Origin: Bradyrhizobium sp. CCGUVB4N
GTDB lineage: Bacteria > Pseudomonadota > Alphaproteobacteria > Rhizobiales > Xanthobacteraceae
DNA length: 64,000 nt
Direction of reading: 5' to 3'
NCBI RefSeq assembly: GCF_024199945.1
Contig: NZ_JANADP010000001.1
Span: 2,046,001-2,110,000 of the forward strand
Both the position numbers and the translations under genes were made by a program. The notes beneath the pieces were generated by a model, which was not told where the DNA came from, ran no database searches, and saw nothing but the letters and a program-made list of their open reading frames with translations. Positions 23,247 through 33,719 of this stretch are shown here, in pieces (positions within the stretch are counted from its first letter, which is position 1; each line of letters starts with the position of its first letter).

Positions 23247-24550
23247 TCGAGGAAAAATTCGATGCCATCGTCGTTGGCGCAGGCATGGCGGGTAATGCGG
23301 CAGCGCTCACCATGGCCGAGCGCGGTATGAAGGTGTTGCAGCTTGAGCGCGGCGAGTATCCGGGATCAAAGAATGTGCAGGGCGCGATCCTCTATGCCGA
23401 CATGCTGGAGAAGCTTGTTCCCGATTTCCGTGACGACGCTCCGCTTGAGCGACACCTGGTCGAGCAGCGCTTCTGGATGATGGATGACCGCTCGCACACC
23501 GGCTTGCACTACCGCTCCGAGGACTTCAACGAGGAGAAGCCGAACCGATACACCATCATCCGCGCTCAGTTCGACAAATGGTTCTCGCAAAAGGTTCGCG
23601 AAGCCGGCGCCACAGTATTATGCGAAACGACGGTCACGGACCTAGTCCGAGATGCCCATGGTAAGGTAATCGGCGTACGGACCGATCGGCGCGACGGCGA
23701 GATCCATGCTGACGTCGTCGTGCTGGCGGAGGGCGTCAATGGCGTGCTCGGTACGCGCGCTGGCCTGCGCGAGCGGCCGAAGCCCGAGAAGGTTGCGCTC
23801 GCAGTCAAGGAAATGCACTTCCTGCCTAGGGAAACCATTGAATCGCGCTTCAATCTCAAGGGGGACGAAGGCGTGGTGATCGAGGCCGTAGGCACGATTT
23901 CTCGCGGCATGACCGGTATGGGATTCATCTATGCCAACAAGGAATGCGTCTCGCTGGGTATCGGCTGCTTGGTCGCCGACTTCCAGCGTACCGGCGAGAC
24001 GCCTTATGGCCTACTCGATCGCTTCAAGCGGCATCCTTCGGTCGCGCCTCTGATAGAAGGCTCCGAGGTGAAGGAATATTCTGCCCATCTGATTCCCGAG
24101 GGCGGCTTCAAGGCAATCCCGCAACTCTACGGCAAGGGCTGGGTCGTGGTCGGCGACGCCGCGCAGCTTAACAACACAATTCATCGCGAAGGATCAAACC
24201 TCGCGATGACGTCGGGCCGGATCGCGGCGGAAGCGATCCTTCAGATCAGGTCGCGGAACCAACCGATGCTCCCGCAGAACCTGGTGCTATACAAGAAGAA
24301 GCTCGATGAATCCTTCGTGATCAAGGACCTAAGGAAGTACAAGGATATGCCGGCGCTGATGCACACCCGGTCGCAAAACTTCTTCCTGACCTATCCGCAA
24401 CTCGTCTCCAAGGCTATGCAGAACTTTCTGCGTGTCGACGGTACGCCTAAAGTCGAAAAGGAGAAGCTCACACTTAAATCGTTCACCAAGGCGCGCTCGC
24501 GGAGCGGCCTGTTTGGCGACGCCTTTCGCCTCATGCGCGCGTGGCGTTGA
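23243..24550 (+). CDS. fixC: FixC, ETF-quinone oxidoreductase-like flavoprotein
   Basis: 435 residues with FAD-binding [40 protein letters not shown], the [20 protein letters not shown] motif and the C-terminal region of the ETF-QO family ([20 protein letters not shown]). FixC receives the high-potential electrons from FixAB and passes them to the quinone pool, with FixX carrying the cluster. The overlap with fixB and the small gap to fixX mark one operon. Starts ATG 23243, with AGGAGTTCG before it. Confidence 0.95.
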   Translation: MIEEKFDAIVVGAGMAGNAAALTMAERGMKVLQLERGEYPGSKNVQGAILYADMLEKLVPDFRDDAPLERHLVEQRFWMMDDRSHTGLHYRSEDFNEEKPNRYTIIRAQFDKWFSQKVREAGATVLCETTVTDLVRDAHGKVIGVRTDRRDGEIHADVVVLAEGVNGVLGTRAGLRERPKPEKVALAVKEMHFLPRETIESRFNLKGDEGVVIEAVGTISRGMTGMGFIYANKECVSLGIGCLVADFQRTGETPYGLLDRFKRHPSVAPLIEGSEVKEYSAHLIPEGGFKAIPQLYGKGWVVVGDAAQLNNTIHREGSNLAMTSGRIAAEAILQIRSRNQPMLPQNLVLYKKKLDESFVIKDLRKYKDMPALMHTRSQNFFLTYPQLVSKAMQNFLRVDGTPKVEKEKLTLKSFTKARSRSGLFGDAFRLMRAWR

Positions 24551-24588
24551 ACGGAGAAACAGCAGCGACCAACGACGGAGACAAAACA

Positions 24589-24885
24589 ATGTCGATCGAG
24601 CAATCCCTGCGTGTCGAGGACAAGCTATTCTATAACCGCTATCTCGTCGATACCGGCCGTCCCCACATCAAGGTGCGGCCGCACACCAAGCCATCGCCGC
24701 AGCTTTTGTCGATGCTGAAGGCCTGCCCGGCGCGGTGCTATGAACTCAACGAACAGGGCCAAGTCGAGTCCACCGTCGATGGCTGCATCGAATGCGGCAC
24801 CTGCCGGATAATCTGCGAGGAGACCGGCGACATCGAATGGAGCTATCCCCGAGGGGGCTACGGCGTCCTGTTCAAATTCGGCTAA
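24589..24885 (+). CDS. fixX: FixX, ferredoxin-like protein
   Basis: 98 residues starting [20 protein letters not shown], with GGAGACAAAACA before ATG 24589. The cluster motif [11 protein letters not shown] (about residues 65-75), preceded by [15 protein letters not shown], is the ferredoxin-like FixX pattern for one 4Fe-4S cluster. FixX partners FixC. The C-terminus [16 protein letters not shown] is diagnostic. Last gene of the fixBCX operon. Confidence 0.95.
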   Translation: MSIEQSLRVEDKLFYNRYLVDTGRPHIKVRPHTKPSPQLLSMLKACPARCYELNEQGQVESTVDGCIECGTCRIICEETGDIEWSYPRGGYGVLFKFG

Positions 24886-25306
24886 GCCAACATCGGCGGC
24901 TTTTGCACTGATCCGAAACAACGTGCAGACTTTGAGGCACCTTCCGTGGGGCTCGCCGCGGGCTAGACCGCGAGAATAATCGGGGCTTCGGCCGAATGGC
25001 CGGCCCTATTTGGGATTCTGCACGGCCGAACTCGAAGCGTTCCTCGATAGGCCTGAGGCGACCGTCGGGCTACCACGAATCTTCCATGCTTGGGGGCGAA
25101 AGCAGTGAAGCTTGAGTCTGCCGCTTGGCATCACCTCAAGCCGGTTCCGCGATCGTCCGGAAGCGCGTGGGTCGGGCGCCTCTAAGCCGTCCTTGCCTGG
25201 GCTGCGGGCGCGAACAGTGACTACCAGGGAACGCAGACGACACGAAAGTGTCTCAGTGTCTTCTCACCACCTCACTCCACCAAACGAAGTACGCCAGGAC
25301 AAAGTT
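24886..25306. other. Spacer after fixX
   Basis: About 420 bases without a supported gene or sigma54 element. GCTTCGGCCGAATGGCCGGC (24985-25004) is locally self-complementary and could be part of a terminator for fixBCX, but no T-run follows. Confidence 0.35.
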
Positions 25307-25504
25307 GTGACGACGACGATCAGCGAGGATCTTGCTGCTATGCGCAGTCATCGTAATCGCATCCACCGCTATCGCGGTTTGCTTGAAGGTCAACCGACTG
25401 ACCTTGAGCGACAATATCTCGAGCAACGCTTGTCTGAAGAGCGCTGTGCTTTCGATGCCCTAGTGGTGGGTAGTTTTCCCCTGGTTTTCAGAATCCCCGC
25501 ATGA
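25307..25504 (+). CDS. Small helical protein of a rhizobial hypothetical family
   Basis: 65 residues from GTG 25307 (AGGACAAAGTT before it). TTISEDLAAMRSHRNRIHRY, RGLLEGQPTDLERQYLEQ and RLSEERCAFDALVVGSFPLV form a two-helix coiled-coil-like protein, similar to short uncharacterised Bradyrhizobium proteins I have seen (SEDLAA-RSHR-x-RYR-LL pattern). A longer frame begins at 25112 but its start is poor protein. No function known. Confidence 0.55.
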   Translation: MTTTISEDLAAMRSHRNRIHRYRGLLEGQPTDLERQYLEQRLSEERCAFDALVVGSFPLVFRIPA

Positions 25505-26311
25505 AGCCGGTCGAAGCCATCTGTTCCAGTCACAAAGGTCACCCACCTTGGGCTTGGCGTCGCCCAGTGTTAGGCTACTCAATGCTCTTGGGAGCGAAAT
25601 GTGGTGCGCCAGAGACGGTATTTGCCGCAAGCCAAGTTGTTTTGCCTCTCGTTGGCCTATTCGCTTTTGCGAGCCAGGCGTTCCGCAACAGGACCTTCCG
25701 ACATCGAGAGCCATCGAGCGTATCATCTGCGGCTTGTGATCGGTGCCCGCGTGTCATCAGAGGGGGCGCTCCTGCACAGCATCAAGCGCCCTTGTAGTCG
25801 AACATGTGGGCTTCACGACGCCTGACCGCCACTGAGAAGCTGGATGACGTGTCGTGATCAAAGCGCTGTACGCACCTGAGTGTCCGCCATAAGCACGAAA
25901 TGAGATCTCTCTCCCTGGGGGTATAGGTTCGGTAAGTCGCCGCTGACGCAACGATGGCTCATGTAACCATATCCGCTAACTCGATCCTCCCGCACCAAGA
26001 CGCTGATGTGACGGGCGTCGTACACCTTGATGACAGGATGCTGGAGACTATGAGCCAATACGACCGACGTAGCGGTTGCCCGAATGCGCGGTTTCACATT
26101 TTCTCCTTGCTAATTGGCCGTCGCAACTAGGTCGAGGGCGGCTGATGTCTAGCCCCGACCGCGCCAAGCCCACTGTCGATTTCGTGCCTAAGAAAGCAAG
26201 CGGTGTGCCGAACTGCGATCGGGGTGAGATCGCGTCCGAGGAGGGCTTGAATCGGACGCAGCGTCAAGTTGTATCTAGCGTACAAAATCGGTTCCAGAAG
26301 ACATAGCCAAA
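25505..26311. other. Gene-poor stretch
   Basis: About 800 bases with only short overlapping frames on both strands, none with a ribosome site and recognisable protein. Probably decayed DNA. Confidence 0.4.
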
Positions 26312-26797
26312 ATGAGACAATCCTCCCTTGTTGCTACAGTATGTACCGTATTCGGCTTGATTGGGGTGAGTGGAGGTGCGCTCGCTGACACAATCGGGCA
26401 CTACGACTGCACCATAGTCGCAACAGCCCGAGAGCCGGTCGGCGATCGGAATGAACACAACATCGTCAGCTTCCAATATACGTGTCGTGGCGGAGATGGG
26501 TTATTCAAGGACGCAATAGTCACAGCAATATCTGTCGTTGAGTGTGATAACGAGAAGGGAACCTATTTGGCTTCTTTCGGTCTTCACCGCTCGCCCGCTG
26601 GCTTCGCGGCTGAGCAGCTGTTGGAGGGCATCGCCTACATTGTCATAGAGGACGACAAAGCTGTTGGCGTCGAATCGTACGGTAAGACGTCCTTTAAGTT
26701 CGCATCCGGTACCTTGGCAGACCTCCCAGAAGAGACCGTCAAATTCACGGCCACGCCCACCGGATTGGGTCGATTCAAGCTAGAGTTTACGGACTGA
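26312..26797 (+). CDS. Exported protein of unknown function
   Basis: 161 residues. N-terminal MRQSSLVATVCTVFGLIGVSGGALA is a typical Sec signal peptide with cleavage after ALA (about residue 25). Mature part contains DTIGHYDCTIVATAREPVGD, VSFQYTCRGGDGLFKDAIVT, GAAEQLLEGIAYIVIE-type beta strands and ends LGRFKLEFTD. Cysteines at about 32, 57 and 77 could form disulfide bonds in the periplasm. No family recognised. No strong ribosome site. Isolated in gene-poor DNA. Confidence 0.62.
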   Translation: MRQSSLVATVCTVFGLIGVSGGALADTIGHYDCTIVATAREPVGDRNEHNIVSFQYTCRGGDGLFKDAIVTAISVVECDNEKGTYLASFGLHRSPAGFAAEQLLEGIAYIVIEDDKAVGVESYGKTSFKFASGTLADLPEETVKFTATPTGLGRFKLEFTD

Positions 26798-27958
26798 ATT
26801 GCTCGTCAATTGAAGCCGTCGTTGTCCACCTGCAAGTAGCGAGACGTCGCTGGCTTGTCTCTGATTGCTGGCTGGCTGTAGGAGTTATGCGTGTCTGCTC
26901 GCGATGCGGGCGGCCTCGCTGACGGTCGTCCGGCGGAGTCACTAACTTGCAGCGTCTCAGCAAGTTGTCGACCCGCACGCGGCTCTGCGCGCATCATATG
27001 GAAATGAAGGAGGGCCGGCTCAGATGCACGGCGCTCATATTGCGCGGCCCGCTTAGATATGGACCTGGCCAAGACCTTGGTCAGCTCTTCGACAGATCAT
27101 TGGGGATATAACAGCTTCAAAGCCTTCAGCCGGTACGTCGACTGCACTGGAAACGCCCGAGCCATGGCTGCCCAGTCGTGCCTCTTGACCCGGCAAGTGA
27201 GGCCAAATTCGAACAAGAGGACACGAATTGGCATGCCGCGGCTAGGGGCGCAGGTCTCGGTCGCCGTGGAGCGATACGCGCTCCCGCGCAAATGAGCTGA
27301 GATCGAAGCAAGGCCAAGAAGTTGAAAAGTTCCGGTAACCAGCTGCCAAACCTCGCTAGATCGCATTGACAGCGCATAACGCGCGATTGCTCATCTGGCG
27401 TATCACATCCGTGCCAGCGCTTGGGCAAGAGCGCCGTTCGGAGGCACGGTACTGGCGCGTCCGGTGACTTGGGGAACCGTGCAGATCCGTTTGTTCGTTA
27501 CCGCGCGCGTGGCTATCTCACCTGAACGTGCACGACGACAATAATCCACATTGTCGCTAGACGCGGCGGTGGGCTCGAAGCGCTACACGCGGGTCCGTAT
27601 GTACCCACTGGCCCAAATCCTGCACTGCACAAATGCGGGGCGCCTGAGCTTACGGAATGGAGGCGCATTTGAAACTTGATCAACCCAAACGACGATGCTG
27701 TGGTGGCTCCACTGCTGGCGAACAATGGCCGCATTTCGCTGAAAAGGCCGTCCGGCGCAAGGCTGAGGTCATCAACGACTTTAGCAGAAGGCTCAACAAG
27801 CTCGTTCCAGATCAATTTGCAGACACTGATCTGGCTTGGACAAGGACCTTCTTAGGAGCCGAAGGCCACCAACCTGCTCTCGATCGCGCGCCCGGGAATG
27901 CACTCGCTCGCCGGCGCCGACCATGCCACTCGCGGTGATGCGGGCTTGGGAGATCTCT
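26798..27958. other. Gene-poor stretch before DUF3422 gene
   Basis: About 1.16 kb in which I see no credible gene. The frame at 27657-27938 (MEAHLKLDQPKRRCCGGS) and the minus-strand frames at 27097-27428 do not have consistent composition. Probably remnants. Confidence 0.4.
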
Positions 27959-29284
27959 ATGTTCGACCAATTGGATTTAGCATCATTCAAGCTCCACCCT
28001 GAGCGTGACGCTGTGCTCGGCGAAGTGCATGCGCGCCCGTTTACCGGTCTCGTTTCACCGCTTGGCATGGTCCGCTTCATATTTCTTGCAAAGGGCGACG
28101 ATGCCGCAAGCGATCGCCGCCGGTTTATCGAGTTCTGCCGGGCGAATAAGGTCCCACCACCGGAGGCGTCTGCGAAGCATCATCAGATCGGGTTCGGACC
28201 GGTGGTGCTGCGCTGGGAGCAGCATTCGGAATTTGCTACTTTCACGTGGATCTGGAGCACTGCGAACAGTCCAGCAACGCGGCAATTCGGCGATGTCCGT
28301 GACGGCGTTCGATCACTAATCCGCGCACTATCGCAGACCGGAGAATTGCTGGCCGCGATCAAGTTGGAAGTAGAGCGGGGTGCTTCTCCAATGGAACGCG
28401 CCGAGCAGATTTTTGACCAAAGTAGTCTGGCGATGGTCAACGTCAAGGGAGGCGCAGGCGCTGTGGCCTCCGACTTCCGCGCAGACAAAAGAGGTTTTAC
28501 GAGAATTCTAGTCTACGATCTCGGACTGACGCCGCACGATCTCGGCGCACTGGTACAACGTCTCCTGGAAATCGAGACCTACCGCTCGCTAGCGCTGCTT
28601 GGTCTGTCGACCGCGCTGGAGCTTGCGCCGTCGGTCGATCGGATCGATCGCCGTCTCGTCGAAGTGCTCGAGGAGATGCAGGGCGCCGAAGGGCTGAAGG
28701 TCAACAACCATCTGCTTGAGGAACTGACCGCATTGGCCGTCTCCTTCGAAAGAGACGTCGCCGGCAGTCTGTTTCGCTTCGGGGCCAGCAGAGCATACAA
28801 CGAGCTGGTACAATCCCGACTGTCGATCATCGAAGGCGAAGATGTCGTGGGTTATCCGACCTGGTCGTCGTTTCTGGGCCGCCGTATGACGCCCGCGATA
28901 CGAACCTGTGCGACGATGGAGGAGCGTCAGGCCAACCTATCGGAAAAGTTGGCTCGTGCCGCCGATCTGTTGCGAACGCGCGTCGACGTCGAAATCGAGC
29001 AACAGAATCGTGATCTTCTACGTTCGATCAACGAGCGCACGCGACAGCAACTCCGGCTGCAGTCTACGGTGGAGGGGTTGTCAGTCGGGGCCATCGGATA
29101 CTATGTGGTCAGCCTGTTTGCCTATCTCGCAAAGGGCGCGCAGGACGTCGGACTGCACGTAGAGCCCGCGTCCGTCACCGCGGCCTTCGTGCCGATCGCC
29201 GTCGGTGTGATCTGGCTGGTGAGCTACAACATTCGGAAGCGGCACCTCAAGCCCGACGATGCACCGTCCAGGGTTCGCAAATAA
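27959..29284 (+). CDS. DUF3422 family membrane-anchored protein
   Basis: 441 residues from ATG 27959, with GGGAGATCTCT before it. N-terminal HPERDAVLGEVHARPF and IKFVFLAKGDD-like RFIFLAKGDDAASDRRRFIE are the DUF3422 signature. Long helical centre, then two membrane segments near the C-terminus: SVGAIGYYVVSLFAYLAKGA and VTAAFVPIAVGVIWLVSYNI. Function unknown; often single genes in alphaproteobacteria. The frame continues upstream (27836) but without a start signal. Confidence 0.82.
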   Translation: MFDQLDLASFKLHPERDAVLGEVHARPFTGLVSPLGMVRFIFLAKGDDAASDRRRFIEFCRANKVPPPEASAKHHQIGFGPVVLRWEQHSEFATFTWIWSTANSPATRQFGDVRDGVRSLIRALSQTGELLAAIKLEVERGASPMERAEQIFDQSSLAMVNVKGGAGAVASDFRADKRGFTRILVYDLGLTPHDLGALVQRLLEIETYRSLALLGLSTALELAPSVDRIDRRLVEVLEEMQGAEGLKVNNHLLEELTALAVSFERDVAGSLFRFGASRAYNELVQSRLSIIEGEDVVGYPTWSSFLGRRMTPAIRTCATMEERQANLSEKLARAADLLRTRVDVEIEQQNRDLLRSINERTRQQLRLQSTVEGLSVGAIGYYVVSLFAYLAKGAQDVGLHVEPASVTAAFVPIAVGVIWLVSYNIRKRHLKPDDAPSRVRK

Positions 29285-30738
29285 GTCTGCCAAAGGCGAG
29301 AATCTCGCTGTGCACGCGAGGCTCGGCGATGTGCATGTTTCAATTTCGTGTGGGCGCCCGGCCGCGGCGCGCCTCTGCGTGATCTGCCACCGTGAAGGCT
29401 GACTATTCGAGTGTCTTTGTGGATAGGTTGACGCTCTACATTGTCATAGATCCAACGGATCGGCGAGGCAATCAGGCGGCTCGGCGTGGTTCCGTACGAG
29501 CACGGGATGTTTGGGGCGCACATCGTGCTTTGTCGGCGTGATGTTCGGTTTGCTACAAAATTGTTCGAGAGTGACCGAGCGCAGCGCATCAATGCGAATG
29601 ACCGCAAGGGAAGAGCACCCGAACAGAAATGTGCTGCCCAAATGGCCGAAACAGCCCGCTGAGACCGCTTTGATCTTGATGAAGGTCTCGCAATCGGGCG
29701 CGAATGGATACAAGTTGACATCAGCTGGATTCACGCTGTTCGAGGATATGAGAAGTTTGCAACAAAATGTAAGCTCGCCTCGGCACGCCACTTGCTTTGT
29801 TCCAACCAGCATCACTAGGCCCCCCTGGTGGTGTAGGGGCGGACTCGGCGCTTTTCCAGGTCCAGGCGTCGAGGCCGCCCTGCGATACTTTCGACGGCCC
29901 GCCGTCGGGAAACGATATCAAAGGGTATGTCGGGATCCCTACCGCTGCGGTCACGTTCGGCCGTACTTCTGAGCCCGTCTTGTCATCATGCTGTACGAAC
30001 CCGAAATCCGGCGCATGGCGGGATCAACGTTGCCAAGAGCCGGGACCGTGCGAGCGGCACGGGCTTGTCGGCCTTTGCGATCTCTTGGGAGAGGTCCGCT
30101 TCGCGCGATGGACTCGATCGTAGAATCTGAATCTTCCAGCCGAGGAATTCCATCGGAGGAATAAGCGAGATTGGGCTCTCTACGAAGTCGGAAAGCGGCG
30201 TAGCTGCGACTTGCGTTGCGGCTAGTGTGCCGAATCGCTCACGGGCCAATGGAAGACGCATGTGCCGGATACGATCGGCGTCCAATATTCCACTCGCATC
30301 CCACACATAATATGGCCCGTGCGACAATCGTGCAGCGCTCCGCACGCTCGCGGGATGGCGCCGATTATAACAACTTGAAGAGCATAGATCCAACCAGCTT
30401 GTATGGCCCTAGATCTGTCTGCGCACCGCGATCATGGTCGATGCCAGAGGCCGGGCCAATTCGGTTAAGATGCTAGATTCTGAATGGCCGAATGATCGGG
30501 GCCTCTGAAATGCGCCTCGCCGCCGGAGCCGTTCAATTGTGCCTCGCACCTCATCACGCCGAGCGCCAATGGCACCGGCAAGGCCGCCTTTGCCAAAGAT
30601 GGACACTGGAGAAAGTCTGCGTCTCAGGCTCACAGCGAAGCGCAAGGTTAGTCATCTAGGTGGCGCGGTTGGTGCAGTCATCCAGCAAGGCCGCTCGTAA
30701 GCGCCAGATCCGAGATGAGGGCGCTCACGCAGTAAGGT
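29285..30738. other. Gene-poor stretch before hupS
   Basis: About 1.45 kb without a gene I can support. The longest frames (minus 29986-30393, plus 29511-29972) are not protein-like throughout. May include a decayed gene, for example minus-strand LSHGPYYVWDASGILDADR near 30330-30270, which reads like a real fragment of unknown origin. Confidence 0.35.
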
Positions 30739-30754
30739 TGGCCCGCTTCTTGCT
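30739..30754 (+). promoter_or_regulatory. Sigma54 promoter of the hup operon
   Basis: TGGCCCGCTTCTTGCT: GG-N10-GC with TTGC at -12 and one change from TGGCACG. It lies 43 bases before the hupS ATG. I found no exact TGT-N10-ACA within about 130 bases upstream, so activation may be by NifA through a weak site or by another enhancer-binding protein such as HoxA. Confidence 0.75.
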
Positions 30755-30796
30755 GCCCGTGCGTCCATCGATGCGTCAAAGAAGACGAGAGGGTTC

Positions 30797-31888
30797 ATGG
30801 AGGGGGCGACGGAAACATTCTATAGCGTAATCAGGCGACAGGGCATCACGCGCCGAAGCTTTCATAAATTCTGCAGCCTGATGGCGGCGAGCCTCGGGCT
30901 TGCGCCGCTGGGGGCGAGCCGCATTGCAACCGCGCTCGAAACAGAGCCACGAATGCCGGTGATTTGGATGCATGGGCTCGAATGCACCTGCTGCTCTGAG
31001 AGCTTCATCCGTTCCGCTCATCCCTTGGTGAAGGATGCCGTGCTGTCGATGATCTCGCTCGACTATGACGACACCATTATGGCGGCAGCCGGACATCAGG
31101 CCGAAGCGATCCTCCAAGAGACCCGCGCCAAGTACAGGGGCCGGTATGTGCTCGCGGTCGAAGGCAATCCGCCCCTGAACGAGGGCGGCATGTTCTGCAT
31201 CGACGGCGGCAAGCCTTTCGTCGAGAAACTGAAGATGATGGCCGAGGACGCGATGGCCGTCATCGCCTGGGGCACGTGCGCCTCCTGGGGCTGCGTTCAG
31301 GCGGCCAGGCCCAATCCGACGCGGGCAACGCCCATCGACAAGGTCATAACCAACAAGCCGGTCATCAAGGTGCCGGGATGTCCACCGATCGCCGAGGTCA
31401 TGACCGGTATCGTCACCTTCATTATCACCTTCGGCAAATTGCCCGAGCTCGATCGCCAGGGCCGGCCCAAGATGTTCTATTCGCAGCGCATCCACGACAA
31501 ATGCTACCGGAGGTCGCATTTCGATGCAGGCCAATTCGTCGAGGAATGGGACGACGAGGCGGCGCGCAAAGGATATTGCCTGTATAAGATCGGCTGCAAG
31601 GGACCAACTACCTACAACGCCTGTTCGACGGTGCGCTGGAACGGTGGCATCTCCTTCCCGATCCAGTCCGGCCACGGCTGCATCGGCTGCTCGGAAGACG
31701 GGTTCTGGGACAAGGGCTCGTTCTACGACCGCCTCACCAGCATCAAGCAGTTCGACATCGAGAAGAATGCCGACCAGATTGGCATGGCGGTAGTGGGCGC
31801 CGTGGGAGCTGCGGTCGGCGCGCATGCCGCGGTGACGGCAGTAAAGTGGCTCGCCAGCAAGCGCGAAGACGCAAACCAAGATCACTAG
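30797..31888 (+). CDS. hupS: HupS, uptake [NiFe]-hydrogenase small subunit
   Basis: 363 residues. Twin-arginine leader [18 protein letters not shown] marks Tat export to the periplasm. Cluster ligands: ECTCCSESF (proximal cluster) near residue 60, [12 protein letters not shown] and PGCPPIAEV, then the distal/medial motif with C-terminal [20 protein letters not shown] and [17 protein letters not shown]-terminal hydrophobic helix [20 protein letters not shown] anchors it to the membrane. The subunit moves electrons from the NiFe site in HupL to cytochrome b (HupC). First gene of the hup operon. Confidence 0.96.
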   Translation: MEGATETFYSVIRRQGITRRSFHKFCSLMAASLGLAPLGASRIATALETEPRMPVIWMHGLECTCCSESFIRSAHPLVKDAVLSMISLDYDDTIMAAAGHQAEAILQETRAKYRGRYVLAVEGNPPLNEGGMFCIDGGKPFVEKLKMMAEDAMAVIAWGTCASWGCVQAARPNPTRATPIDKVITNKPVIKVPGCPPIAEVMTGIVTFIITFGKLPELDRQGRPKMFYSQRIHDKCYRRSHFDAGQFVEEWDDEAARKGYCLYKIGCKGPTTYNACSTVRWNGGISFPIQSGHGCIGCSEDGFWDKGSFYDRLTSIKQFDIEKNADQIGMAVVGAVGAAVGAHAAVTAVKWLASKREDANQDH

Positions 31889-31910
31889 TCGATTTGAGGG
31901 ACCGCAAGCG

Positions 31911-33701
31911 ATGGGCATCCGGACACCCAACGGGTTCAAGCTCGACGATTCCGGCAGGCGCATCATTGTTGATCCGCTGACCCGGATCGAAGGTCACATG
32001 CGGGTCGAGGTCAATGTCGACTCCGACAACGTGATCCGCAATGCAGTCTCCACCGGCACGATGTGGCGGGGCATAGAGACCATCTTGAGGGGCCGCGATC
32101 CGCGCGACGCCTGGGCCTTCACCGAGCGGATCTGCGGCGTCTGTACCGGAACGCATGCGCTCACTTCAGTGCGCGGTGTCGAGAATGCGCTCGGTATCAC
32201 CATTCCGGAGAACGCCAACTCGATCCGCAACATGATGCAGCTGTGCCTTCTGGTGCATGACCATCTCGTGCACTTCTATCACCTGCATGCGCTCGACTGG
32301 GTCGACGTAATCTCGGCACTCAAGGCTGATCCGAAGGCGACATCGGCGCTGGCGCAGTCGGCCTCGTCCTGGCCGTTGTCTTCGCCCGGCTATTTCAAGG
32401 ATCTCCAGATCAGGCTGACGAAGTTCGTCGCATCCGGCCAGCTTGGACCGTTCAAGAACGGTTATTGGGGCCATGCCGCCTACAAGCTGCCCTCCGAAGC
32501 GAACCTGATGGTGGTCGCGCATTATCTGGAAGCGCTCGATTTCCAGAAGGATATCGTCAAGATCCATGCCATCTACGGCGGCAAGAACCCGCATCCGAAC
32601 TGGCTGGTCGGCGGCGTGCCCTGTGCAATCAATGTCGACAGCACCGGCGCGGTTGGCGCCGTCAACATGGAGCGGCTCAACCTCGTCTCCTCCGTCATCA
32701 ATCGCTGCATCGAGTTCGCCGAAAAGGTCTATTTGCCCGACATCGTTACGATTGGCTCGTTCTACAAGGACTGGCTCTATGGCGGCGGCCTCTCGGGCAA
32801 GAGTGTGATGGCCTATGGCGACATCCCGGAGACGGCTAACGACTATTCGGCCGGTAATTTGAAGCTGCCGCGCGGCGTGATCATTAACGGCAACCTCAAT
32901 GAAGTGCTGCCAATCGATCATGCGGACCCCGAGCAGATCCAGGAGTTCGTCACCCACTCCTGGTACAAATATGCCGATGAGTCTAAGGGCCTGCATCCCT
33001 GGGAAGGCGTTACCGAGCCGAACTATGTGCTCGGTCCCAATGCTAAGGGCACCAAGACCGACATCAAGGAGCTCGACGAGGGTGGTAAGTATTCCTGGAT
33101 CAAGGCGCCGCGCTGGCGCGGCAATGCGGTGGAGGTTGGACCACTCGCCCGTTACATCATCGGCTATGCGCAGAACAAGCCCGAGTTCAAGGAGCCGACA
33201 GAAAGGCTGCTCAGGACGCTCGGCCTGCCCCTCATCGCGCTGTTCTCCACACTCGGCCGTACCGCGGCGCGGGCGCTGGAATGCCAATGGGCGGCGCACC
33301 AGATGCGCCACTTCCAAGACAAGGTGGTCGCGCGCATCAAAGCCGGTGACTCCTCGACCGCGAATGTCGACAAATGGAAGCCGCATAGCTGGCCGCAGGA
33401 AGCAAAAGGCTACGGGTTCACCGAGGCCCCGCGCGGCGCGCTCGCGCACTGGATCAAGATCAAAGAAGCTAAAATCGACAACTACCAGTGCGTGGTGCCC
33501 ACCACCTGGAACGGCTCGCCGCGGGATCCCAAGGGCAATATCGGCGCCTTTGAAGCTTCGTTGATGGATACGCCCATGGCGGATCTGCAACAGCCGCTGG
33601 AGATCCTGCGCACCATCCACTCCTTCGATCCGTGCCTAGCGTGTTCGACGCATGTGATGTCGCCGGACGGCCAGGAAATGGCGATGGTTAAGGTTAGTTA
33701 A
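31911..33701 (+). CDS. hupL: HupL, uptake [NiFe]-hydrogenase large subunit
   Basis: 596 residues. N-terminal nickel ligands in [12 protein letters not shown] (RxCGxCxxxH) and C-terminal ligands in [11 protein letters not shown] (DPCxxCxxH). The C-terminal 15-residue peptide [15 protein letters not shown] after His is the part removed by the HupD endopeptidase, consistent with the DPCxACxxHV motif. All four cysteines that hold the Ni-Fe centre are present. Oxidises H2 produced by nitrogenase and saves energy. Follows hupS after 22 bases. Confidence 0.97.
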   Translation: MGIRTPNGFKLDDSGRRIIVDPLTRIEGHMRVEVNVDSDNVIRNAVSTGTMWRGIETILRGRDPRDAWAFTERICGVCTGTHALTSVRGVENALGITIPENANSIRNMMQLCLLVHDHLVHFYHLHALDWVDVISALKADPKATSALAQSASSWPLSSPGYFKDLQIRLTKFVASGQLGPFKNGYWGHAAYKLPSEANLMVVAHYLEALDFQKDIVKIHAIYGGKNPHPNWLVGGVPCAINVDSTGAVGAVNMERLNLVSSVINRCIEFAEKVYLPDIVTIGSFYKDWLYGGGLSGKSVMAYGDIPETANDYSAGNLKLPRGVIINGNLNEVLPIDHADPEQIQEFVTHSWYKYADESKGLHPWEGVTEPNYVLGPNAKGTKTDIKELDEGGKYSWIKAPRWRGNAVEVGPLARYIIGYAQNKPEFKEPTERLLRTLGLPLIALFSTLGRTAARALECQWAAHQMRHFQDKVVARIKAGDSSTANVDKWKPHSWPQEAKGYGFTEAPRGALAHWIKIKEAKIDNYQCVVPTTWNGSPRDPKGNIGAFEASLMDTPMADLQQPLEILRTIHSFDPCLACSTHVMSPDGQEMAMVKVS

Positions 33702-33719
33702 TGAGGAAGGAACGCCCTG

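Noticed and set aside
30776..31966. 396-codon minus frame opposite hupS
   Set aside because: Shadow of hupS; no motif or start signal, and it crosses the hupS-hupL junction.
32166..33620. Long minus-strand open frame of 484 codons opposite hupL
   Set aside because: It is antisense to the clearly conserved hupL, has no ribosome site and has the Arg/His/Asp-rich composition of a high-GC shadow frame.
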